Made by a program: the position numbers and the translations under genes. From Phycisphaerales bacterium (GTDB lineage: Bacteria; Planctomycetota; Phycisphaerae; Tepidisphaerales; Tepidisphaeraceae), in contig PMAK01000035.1 in the NCBI GenBank assembly GCA_003153655.1, positions 1 to 11,661 of the forward strand: a stretch of DNA of 11,661 nt, written 5' to 3'. Shown here piece after piece: positions 5,195 to 11,661 of this stretch. Position 1 is the stretch's first letter. Every line of letters begins with the position of its first letter. A model generated the notes under the pieces. It had not been told where the DNA came from. It did not search any database and saw only the letters and a program-made list of their open reading frames with translations.

Positions 5195-7915
5195 TCATAC
5201 CTTCGACTCAAATACCTCCACCCGTTTCCGACTCGGCACCATCGAAGCCACCAAGAATATCGCAGCCACCAACACCAGCATCCATGCGATATCCGGATAC
5301 ATCGGCGTAGTCAGTTGAAACAACTGCGCCCATCTCTGCTGATCAAACGAAACCAGATGATGCGCCACCATCCCAAACGAAAATACCGCCAAGAGTACAT
5401 GCAGCAGCGTCAATTCCATCGACACCGCAACCATCGCCGCCGAGATCCCACACGCCCACACCGGATATCGATCCCCCATCTGGCACATCACCATCGGAAA
5501 AACAATCCACGGCACCACCAGCGATACCAAAAATCGAACATCATTCCGCCGGCTCTGCATCGCCGCCGCCGCGGACGCGATCAGCAAACAAATTCCATAC
5601 ACCACGGCCATCGCATTTTTCACATCCAGATCGCTCGACCAATTCCATTTCACAGCCGGAATCGACGCAAGTCTCCCCAGTCGCCACGGTCCGCCGGTCG
5701 AAAACGAAAACTTCAGCGTGCCAAAAATATCGTGAATGTCCCAGTGATAGCTGTCGGCCAGCAGCGACGTGAGATTCGAGAAATTATGGACGCTCATCTG
5801 CATCTGGTCATGCTTCACGGACCCATACGCAAACCCCAGCGTCAGCCACGAATAGCTCCCGCCAAAGCAGCGCGATGCGATCCAAACCGTCATCGCAAAA
5901 ACGCCCGCCAGCCAAATCCCAGTTGATTGCCGGCGCATGAACCAAGGCGGCACAATCACCAGCAAAAGAAACCACCCCATCGTCCCGCCCGGCAGCGTCG
6001 ATGTCCTGTTTCGCACGCCGTGAAATATCAGCGCCATCGCAATCGCCAGCGCCGCGACAACAACCGACGTCAGCAGCAAAACATTCGCCAGCGATTGCTC
6101 CGGCGTCACCACATCAATCTCACCGCGCCGGCCAAACAACGGCTTCAGCACCCCATCCCGCAGATTCACGCTCAGCACCCCGCGCATCATCGACACGGCA
6201 AATATCAACCCCGCCGCAATCAGCGCCATCACGATCCACCCAAGTTCCCCCGGCGAATTCACGATCCACGGCCACGTCACAAGTTCCGCGCTGATCACAA
6301 ACCCGCAAACAATCCGCGCCAATGCCTTCCATCTTCCCTCAAACAGCGGCCAAAGCATCAACATCGGCCCAGCCAGTAGCAACTGTCCCTTGGCCATGCA
6401 CCCGATCCCCAGCAGCATTCCCGCCGCCATCCACCAGTCCAGCGATGCCAGCAGCGCCGCCCCCAAAAACATCGGCAAAATCCAAACGTCCCACTGCGGC
6501 CAAGCGTGCGAATCGATCAACGTCAGCGGATCAAGCCACACCAGCATCGCTGCCACCGCGCCGCACGCCCACCCGCGATGAACCGTCGGCAGCGACCGCG
6601 CGCACGCAACCATGATGATGAACAGCGCCAGCAATCGCAGCCACACCGTCCACGTCGGCCAATCAATCCCGCCCATTGCGGATTCATCCACATGAGTCGT
6701 CTGCCCATCATTGATAAATAAATGATCCTCGCCGTTCGTAGTTCCGCCCGCACTCACCGCCGAAACGCGGAAATGAACCGCTTTTCCCGGCATTAATCCC
6801 GCGAACGTCGCCGATACCTGCTGATCATCCAGCGAATTATCTGCCGACTGCATGGGCGTGCTATTCCCATAGACAGGCGTCGACCCGTAATCCATGTGCC
6901 ATTGCGTATCCACACCCTGAGCATTGATCGTCGCCGAAATCGTCGCGTGATCGCTCGACGACTGAATCGAGTCAACCGACACAACCGGCGCCGGCCGCGG
7001 CGGAATATGCACCAGCGTTACATACGCATACCAAAACCCAGCCGTCGCCAGCATGAACGCAAAAATCCCATGCGGCACAATCCAACCCAATCGCGCCGCC
7101 TGAACCAGATTCGCATCAACCCGATCCGGCAATCCGCGACGACGTTGCCACCAGCGCACAATCCTCGACGGCTTCGCCGGCAAACCGCTGCGATGCACCC
7201 ACAGCCACACCAGACAAAACATAATCACCGCTGCAGCCGCCGCGCAATATGCGTTGAATTTCAGCATCGGCTCGGCCACATCCTCATCCTGCCCCATCGA
7301 ACCGTCCTCCGTCCGATCCCCCGGAAAACTCTCCATCCCCGGATGCAAACGCTGCACATGTCGAACCCACAATGTCATGATCGCCAGCCGCAATGGCGGA
7401 TAATCCAGATCGTAATCCTGATCGTCCTGATGCCCCTCGACAACCGAATCCACAAAGCGGACCATCCCGTGCAAAACCTCGCTCGCCGTCAGTCGCCGAA
7501 ACGTCGGGCTGCTCGTGCCGGCAAGCTCCGGTCTTCCCTCTTTTTCCAAAACGCGCGGCGACTGATCCGCCAGCGCATCCGACATCGGATCCAAATGCGC
7601 CTCATCCTCGCAAAACCGCATCACCTGGTTACCGTAATTAAACCCCCGCGCGATATCGGTCTTAAACCGAATGCTCCGCGTCGATTGCCAGACATCCCGG
7701 CGGACATCCATCCCGGTGCGAAACGCCCACGACCCACCCCAAACCAGAAAAATCGCCACCACCCACCACGTCAGCGTTTTAGCCGCCCGCCGCAGCGAAT
7801 TCAGATCATGCGGACGAGCCGGCTCCTCCGCCGGTGCTGGCGCAGCCGTTACCGTCGTCGCCGCGACAATCGGCTTCTCCCCGATCTCGTAAATATCGTT
7901 CGTCTGGCTCGCCAC
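5195..7915 (-). CDS. GT-C membrane glycosyltransferase (ALG6/ALG8-like) with inserted Fn3-like domain
   Basis: A polytopic protein of 906 residues with roughly a dozen or more membrane helices, expected to move a sugar from a polyprenyl-phosphate donor on the outer face of the membrane. Motifs (numbering from the GTG at 7915): first external loop GMDVRRDVW with Asp70 and Asp74; YDLDYPPLRL (168-177); PMLKFNA; IDSHAWPQWDVW (467-478), at the place of ALG6's IDHGHFQYN; CMAKGQLLLAGP (506-517), matching FKQ; and QMGDRY (812-817). Residues 305-403 are a fibronectin III-like insert absent from the paralogue. The cytoplasmic N-terminus is Ala/Pro-rich. GTG at 7915 has GAGG 9 nt upstream and starts 1 nt after the upstream stop. 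A TTG at 7930 would add five residues with a poorer site. The GT57-like assignment rests on motif order, and the substrate is unknown. Confidence 0.85.
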   Translation of the reverse strand: MASQTNDIYEIGEKPIVAATTVTAAPAPAEEPARPHDLNSLRRAAKTLTWWVVAIFLVWGGSWAFRTGMDVRRDVWQSTRSIRFKTDIARGFNYGNQVMRFCEDEAHLDPMSDALADQSPRVLEKEGRPELAGTSSPTFRRLTASEVLHGMVRFVDSVVEGHQDDQDYDLDYPPLRLAIMTLWVRHVQRLHPGMESFPGDRTEDGSMGQDEDVAEPMLKFNAYCAAAAAVIMFCLVWLWVHRSGLPAKPSRIVRWWQRRRGLPDRVDANLVQAARLGWIVPHGIFAFMLATAGFWYAYVTLVHIPPRPAPVVSVDSIQSSSDHATISATINAQGVDTQWHMDYGSTPVYGNSTPMQSADNSLDDQQVSATFAGLMPGKAVHFRVSAVSAGGTTNGEDHLFINDGQTTHVDESAMGGIDWPTWTVWLRLLALFIIMVACARSLPTVHRGWACGAVAAMLVWLDPLTLIDSHAWPQWDVWILPMFLGAALLASLDWWMAAGMLLGIGCMAKGQLLLAGPMLMLWPLFEGRWKALARIVCGFVISAELVTWPWIVNSPGELGWIVMALIAAGLIFAVSMMRGVLSVNLRDGVLKPLFGRRGEIDVVTPEQSLANVLLLTSVVVAALAIAMALIFHGVRNRTSTLPGGTMGWFLLLVIVPPWFMRRQSTGIWLAGVFAMTVWIASRCFGGSYSWLTLGFAYGSVKHDQMQMSVHNFSNLTSLLADSYHWDIHDIFGTLKFSFSTGGPWRLGRLASIPAVKWNWSSDLDVKNAMAVVYGICLLIASAAAAMQSRRNDVRFLVSLVVPWIVFPMVMCQMGDRYPVWACGISAAMVAVSMELTLLHVLLAVFSFGMVAHHLVSFDQQRWAQLFQLTTPMYPDIAWMLVLVAAIFLVASMVPSRKRVEVFESKV
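6707..7003 (-). other. Fibronectin type III-like domain inside the GT-C protein
   Basis: Residues about 305-403 of the GT-C protein. They follow the typical bacterial Fn3-like pattern: ATISATINAQGVDTQWHMDYG, then the YGNSTP turn, QQVSATFAGLMPGKAVHFRV with the Leu-x-Pro-Gly tyrosine-corner-like turn, and SAVSAGGTTNGEDHLF. The segment lies between two membrane helices, so it is placed in an extracytoplasmic loop. The paralogous protein at 7917-10268 has only about 25 residues there. Insertion of this domain accounts for most of the 123-residue length difference between the two. Confidence 0.75.
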
Positions 7916-7916
7916 G

Positions 7917-10268
7917 CTAAACAACCTCAATCAGATCCACGCGCCGCCGCGATGGAATCATCACCGAAACCAAATACGTCGCCGCCACCAGCATCATTCC
8001 CCATCCCAGCGCCGGATGCGTCGGCTGCGTGATCGACAGCGCAATCGGCGACGTGCTCGGATTCAGCAACATCATCTGATTCCCCAGCATCACGCACGCC
8101 AGCACCGTCTGCAGAAACGGCAACAAACTCATCTCCGCGGAAATGCCAATCAGTGATGATCCGATCACAGCCGGCAAAACCGTATACCGCGCCGTCATCT
8201 GCGTCAGCAGCGTCGTGAACAACACCCACGGCGCGACCAGCGCGATCAAAAACCGCGCGTCTCTCCGCCGCATATGCATCGCCGCCGCCACCGTGCACAT
8301 CAGCACGCTCGCGAAAAATATCCAGCCGCAAAACTGCTGAATATCCACGTCAAGCGTTCCCAAAAATGGAAGGCTCCATGTCGTGACATGATCATGCAGT
8401 TGCCACCCATATCGCTCGCCAAGGATCGACGACAGATTGCTCAGGCTGGCCTCGCCCAGTTGAATTTCAGGATGTTTTTGCGTGCCGTAGACGAATCCGA
8501 TTTTCCACCACGACCACGATCCCCCGAGCTTAACGCCCACCAGCCATAGCGCCGCCGCGAACACCAACATCAGCCACCCAGGCAACAGCCGTCGCGGCAA
8601 AAACCACGGAACGACCGCAATGCTCAATCCCAGCAGCACCGCCGGAGACGGCGTCCAATGACCGAGGACCAGTGTCACAACTAAATAAATCACCGCTCCC
8701 AATATCAGCATCGCAAACCAAAGCAGGGCGTTTCCCATCCCCGGCGACCAGTCCTTCACCAACCCGCGCCACCGGATGCGCCCCGCGCGCCCCAATTCCG
8801 CGAATTGCTTTCGCAACAATCCCCGCAGACTAGAAGCCGCGCAGAAAAATCCCGCGACCAGCACCGCGATGAAGATCCATCGCATCGCTCCCATATTCGT
8901 CACCAGCCACGGCCAAACCACCAGCCCCGCCCCAGCCGCCAGCCCGGCAACGATGCGCAGAAACCGTCCCGGCCAACCCGCTAGCAACGGGCAAAGTATC
9001 AATACCGGAGAGACAAACAGCAGTTGCCCCTTGAACATGCACCCCACGCCCAGAAGCAGCCCAGCCGCGATCCACCAATCCAGCGTCACAAGGATCGCTG
9101 CCACCAGGAAAAACGGCGGCAGCCAGCAATCCCACTGCGGCCACCCAAAGCTGTCCAGCAGCGACCCAGGATTCAACCACGCCATCGTCGCCGCCACCAG
9201 CGCGCACATCACCGATCGATAAGGTCGCGGCAAAAATCGCGCCAGACAAACCACCGACAAAAATCTCAACAGCAGAAAAATCCACCACCCTACGTTCGTC
9301 ACCCGCGCATCGACGATTGAAATATCCGTCGCATCCGGCAGCGGCATCTGCCACGAAAGATTCGATCGCACGAGCGTACAGATCACAAAAATGATCACCG
9401 GCAACAGCAGCAGCGGATCACCCCAACGCGCCCACCACGAAGTCTCATCGATTAATTCATCCCGCGGAGTCCGCGGCCACATCAGCCATCCCGCCAGCCG
9501 CGACCGCCCCGACTTCTTGGATCGTTCCATCCACAGCCAGACCAGAATAAAAATCGATATCGATGTGATGCCTTCGCACGTCGCATTGAATTTCAGCATC
9601 GGCTGAACAATGTCCACCGTCGCGACGATCGGCCGATTCGTATCAGGATCAAACACGATCTGCGGCGTCAGCGGCACGGCCGAAATGCCCGGATAGTGCG
9701 TCTGAACATCCCACGTCCAAAGCGTCATCACCATTAGCCGCAGCGGGGGATAATCCAGATCAAAATCCGCCCCATCTCCCCGGTCGCGGAGCAAATGGTC
9801 ATACGTCCGCACCCACCCGCGCATGATCTGGCTGTATAGCGGCCGAAGACGCTCCCATCGCTCGAAAAATAGCCAGCGATTGAGCGGCGATTCAAACAAT
9901 CCCGGTCCCGGCCGCGCGATCGTCGGCGGCGCATGCTCGGCCGCGATATCGCTTGCCTCGCGTTCCCGCTGCTCCGGCGTTTTTTTGTCCTCATCCTCCT
10001 GGGCAACGTCTTCCGCTTCCCGCAGAACCATGTTCCCCTTGTTCAGGGCATTGTTCATGTCGTCGGGAAAATGATTTTGCGAGCAGTAAACCCAGAAGTC
10101 CTGCCGAAGGTCCAGCCCGATGCCGACCATTCGCCATGCGTAGTACCCAACAACCAAAAGAACAAAAACCCACCCGGCAATGTAAATTAGTTGCTGACGC
10201 GCCGACCCCCGCGATGGCTCTCGCCCACCGCCCGTCATTGCCAAACCCCCATTCGTGCCGTGGGACAT
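7917..10268 (-). CDS. GT-C membrane glycosyltransferase (ALG6/ALG8-like), paralogue of next gene
   Basis: A 783-residue polytopic protein with a first helix near 27-50. Motifs match the GT57 (ALG6/ALG8) plan: first external loop GLDLRQDFW with Asp53 and Asp57 as candidate catalytic or metal residues; FDLDYPPLRL (169-178); PMLKFNA (223-229); LDSFGWPQWDCW (371-382); CMFKGQLLFVSP (410-421); and QMTARY (690-695). The same blocks occur in the same order in the following gene, including the last residues (IPSRRRV against VPSRKRV), so the pair is a tandem duplication. External residues 84-117 form a very acidic loop (EDVAQEDEDKK and onward). The start ATG at 10268 has AGGAG 12 nt upstream, slightly far. 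An ATG at 10238 with a GGGGG run upstream would remove 10 residues. The stop TAG is 1 nt from the next start, so the two genes are one operon. Confidence 0.85.
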   Translation of the reverse strand: MSHGTNGGLAMTGGGREPSRGSARQQLIYIAGWVFVLLVVGYYAWRMVGIGLDLRQDFWVYCSQNHFPDDMNNALNKGNMVLREAEDVAQEDEDKKTPEQREREASDIAAEHAPPTIARPGPGLFESPLNRWLFFERWERLRPLYSQIMRGWVRTYDHLLRDRGDGADFDLDYPPLRLMVMTLWTWDVQTHYPGISAVPLTPQIVFDPDTNRPIVATVDIVQPMLKFNATCEGITSISIFILVWLWMERSKKSGRSRLAGWLMWPRTPRDELIDETSWWARWGDPLLLLPVIIFVICTLVRSNLSWQMPLPDATDISIVDARVTNVGWWIFLLLRFLSVVCLARFLPRPYRSVMCALVAATMAWLNPGSLLDSFGWPQWDCWLPPFFLVAAILVTLDWWIAAGLLLGVGCMFKGQLLFVSPVLILCPLLAGWPGRFLRIVAGLAAGAGLVVWPWLVTNMGAMRWIFIAVLVAGFFCAASSLRGLLRKQFAELGRAGRIRWRGLVKDWSPGMGNALLWFAMLILGAVIYLVVTLVLGHWTPSPAVLLGLSIAVVPWFLPRRLLPGWLMLVFAAALWLVGVKLGGSWSWWKIGFVYGTQKHPEIQLGEASLSNLSSILGERYGWQLHDHVTTWSLPFLGTLDVDIQQFCGWIFFASVLMCTVAAAMHMRRRDARFLIALVAPWVLFTTLLTQMTARYTVLPAVIGSSLIGISAEMSLLPFLQTVLACVMLGNQMMLLNPSTSPIALSITQPTHPALGWGMMLVAATYLVSVMIPSRRRVDLIEVV
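7925..7928 (-). promoter_or_regulatory. Ribosome binding site inside the end of the upstream GT-C gene
   Basis: GAGG on the minus strand lies in the last codons of the 7917-10268 gene (Glu-Val-Val-stop), 9 nt before the GTG at 7915. It decides the start of the downstream GT-C gene in favour of GTG at 7915 rather than TTG at 7930, and implies translational coupling across a 1-nt gap. Confidence 0.55.
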
Positions 10269-10457
10269 GGGCCGATATCACTCCTGCCAGATTTTCATCA
10301 GAATAAGTGGGCCGGCCAAACATGCAACAGGCATCGTCAAGCCAATGCGCGCGCTCACCAAAATGTATGACGTCAGCAACGCAGGTTTGTTGCAGAAAAC
10401 CCGCAATACATAATGGCCGCTCAAGGCCGGAACAGGACAAGAATTCCCCAAATGAAA

Positions 10458-10484
10458 CGGACCGGGCCTTCTCGGCCCGGTCCG
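10458..10484 (-). terminator. Rho-independent terminator of the GT-B glycosyltransferase gene
   Basis: CGGACCGGGCC (10458-10468) and GGCCCGGTCCG (10474-10484) form a perfect, very GC-rich 11-bp stem with a 5-nt loop. It lies 30 bp beyond the stop codon at 10515. On the minus strand it is followed by TTTCATTT, a short broken T-tract. It separates the glycosyltransferase transcript from the GT-C operon, whose first gene starts at 10268. Confidence 0.8.
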
Positions 10485-10514
10485 CTGTTCTTCAAAAATA
10501 ATCCGGCAGGAATA

Positions 10515-11661
10515 TCAGGCGATCTGCTTCAACCGATTCGCCCGGCTCGCCCGCTGGATACCCGGCAGCACGTAATCCCGCGCCACCACATCCCAGCTCA
10601 TCTTCTCCGCCAGCGCATGCCCGCGATCGATGAATTGCTCAAATTCCTTCGGCGATCGCGGCAGCCGATCAACCAACTCCTTGGCCACCATCCCCGAAAC
10701 GGTATGCTCAATCTCATCCCGTTGCGGCTGACCGATCGCCAGCAATTGATCCGGCCTGAGCGTCTTGTTCGGCAAATCCGTGTAGTCCGCAACGATCACG
10801 TTCGGCGTCGGCTGGCCATCGGTGGCCTTGTCCACAAAACCGGCGCATCCGCACACGTTGCTGAAAACGCAAATCCCACCAAAGCTGATTGGTTCCACCT
10901 GCGCAATCCCGAAAGGCTCATAAATGCTCTGCCCGAATTCCGCATCCGATCCCTTGCGGATATCCATGAATTCCATGTCCGCCGGCATGCGCATGCCGCA
11001 GACCTTCTGCTCAAATCCAAACTGGTTAATGAAAATCACCTTCACGTTTCGCGACCGGGCGTTGAATTCCTGCACGCCCTGGTAATACGCGGCCTCGCCA
11101 TTGGAAAGATCCGGCAAGCCTTCACGATGCGCCACAGGCCAATGATAAGCCTGCTCCATCTTGCGAATATCGTCTCCCCGCCGCGACGGAACTTCCGTGC
11201 TAAGCGTGAAAAGCACCGCGGTTTCGTTTCGCGACCGCAAAATACGCTCGACATGTTCCAGCACGCGCAGATCCCGCCACAATCCCTTACTCGGCACCAG
11301 CCGGGTCACGTGCGAAAAAATATAGTCCGGCTGAAATCCCAGCAGATTGTTGCAATACTCGCGCAATTTCTGGCGGCTCGCCATCTTCTCTTCCCCGCTG
11401 ATCTTCCAGCAGGGAACGCCGTTGTAAGCCACCTGGCTGTCCACATGCAGGAAATCCGGCCCGAGAAAGCGAATCTCCTTCAGCGTGTAATCGCCCACCG
11501 CGAAGATTCCATCGCAGAATTTCGCAGCCTTCACCAGCGAGTGCTTGTAATATCCGCTCTGGTCGCCGAACACCTCATCCAGGTAATGTCCCTGGCTGAC
11601 GGCCGATCGCATCACGTTGTAGAACATCGTGTCGTGTCCGGGATGGTGCTCCACCAGCCGG
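10515..11661 (-). CDS. GT-B glycosyltransferase, GT4/glycogen-synthase-like (5' end outside window)
   Basis: The frame stays open to the window edge (codons CGG CTG GTG GAG), so the N-terminus is missing and the GTG at 11654 is most likely internal. About 382 residues are visible. Numbering from that GTG: HHPGHDTMFYN (3-13) in the N-terminal Rossmann half; hinge and donor-site block HVTRLVPSKG (115-124) with Arg118 and Lys123, the phosphate-binding pair of retaining GT4/GT5 enzymes; and IYEPFGIAQVEPISFGG (244-260), the EX7E motif with Glu246 and Glu254. The latter is close to the YEPFG block of glycogen synthases and sucrose-phosphate synthases. The enzyme should transfer a sugar from a nucleotide donor in the cytoplasm with retention. 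An extra segment (about 183-240) before the EX7E block is longer than in typical GT4 enzymes. Exact donor and acceptor are unknown. Confidence 0.85.
   Translation of the reverse strand, partial: RLVEHHPGHDTMFYNVMRSAVSQGHYLDEVFGDQSGYYKHSLVKAAKFCDGIFAVGDYTLKEIRFLGPDFLHVDSQVAYNGVPCWKISGEEKMASRQKLREYCNNLLGFQPDYIFSHVTRLVPSKGLWRDLRVLEHVERILRSRNETAVLFTLSTEVPSRRGDDIRKMEQAYHWPVAHREGLPDLSNGEAAYYQGVQEFNARSRNVKVIFINQFGFEQKVCGMRMPADMEFMDIRKGSDAEFGQSIYEPFGIAQVEPISFGGICVFSNVCGCAGFVDKATDGQPTPNVIVADYTDLPNKTLRPDQLLAIGQPQRDEIEHTVSGMVAKELVDRLPRSPKEFEQFIDRGHALAEKMSWDVVARDYVLPGIQRASRANRLKQIA

Noticed and set aside
5054..5926. Plus-strand open frame of about 290 codons opposite the second GT-C gene
   Set aside because: Arg/His/Gln-rich composition typical of an antisense shadow, with no motif and no ribosome binding site, fully opposed to a gene with clear motifs.
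6896..8032. Long plus-strand open frame (about 378 codons) opposite the GT-C genes
   Set aside because: Its translation is extremely Arg/Pro/His/Gln-rich with no hydrophobic core, as expected from the antisense of GC-rich membrane-protein codons. It crosses the boundary of two well-supported genes.
10269..10457. Promoter for the GT-C operon, with TTGACG on the minus strand at 10335-10340
   Set aside because: The -35-like hexamer is good, but no acceptable -10 lies 16-18 nt downstream. A promoter must exist here if the terminator works, but I cannot place it.
10307..10501. Small plus-strand frame between the terminator and the GT-C operon
   Set aside because: It runs straight through the terminator hairpin, has no ribosome binding site and has a composition unlike the real genes.
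1..11661. CRISPR array, transposase or phage genes
   Set aside because: No regularly spaced direct repeats and no transposase, integrase or phage structural motifs were seen on either strand.

Overview
This 11.7-kb window is a bacterial chromosomal segment of fairly high GC content. It encodes mostly membrane and sugar-transfer functions, nearly all on the minus strand. Protein style (Trp/Arg-rich polytopic membrane proteins, a soluble orphan kinase, planctomycete-like small unknowns) makes me lean towards Planctomycetota (Phycisphaerae-like). No rRNA or other marker gene is present, so this placement is a weak inference.

Layout, left to right. Positions 1-131 are non-coding and hold nested inverted repeats. 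Next comes an unrecognised helical protein (132-746, minus). A divergent intergenic region (747-854) carries a 9-bp inverted repeat and a candidate plus-strand promoter. The only plus-strand gene is a family-2 glycosyltransferase (855-1916). Its 3' end overlaps by 80 bp the convergent end of a soluble histidine kinase (1837-2688, minus). To the right on the minus strand follow a YwaF/TMEM164-type membrane protein (2748-3539), a DegT/DnrJ/EryC1/StrS sugar aminotransferase (3627-4727), a small membrane-anchored protein (4826-5167), and two large tandem paralogous GT-C membrane glycosyltransferases (5195-7915 and 7917-10268). A strong hairpin terminator (10458-10484) separates these from a GT-B glycosyltransferase that runs off the right edge (10515-11661).

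The core is the tightly packed trio read leftwards from 10268: GT-C A, GT-C B and the small anchored protein, with almost no spacing between genes. Both large proteins carry the three signatures of the eukaryotic ALG6/ALG8 (GT57) glucosyltransferases in the right order: an acidic first external loop followed by LDYPPL, a [LI]D-x3-WPQWD block in place of IDHGHFQYN, and a KGQ block in place of FKQ. They are evidently a tandem duplication. The second copy has gained a fibronectin-type-III-like domain of about 100 residues in an extracytoplasmic loop. With the aminotransferase, the GT2 enzyme and the GT-B enzyme, the simplest reading is synthesis of a surface or lipid-linked glycan. Substrate and product cannot be read from the sequence, and common membership of one pathway is inferred from proximity only.
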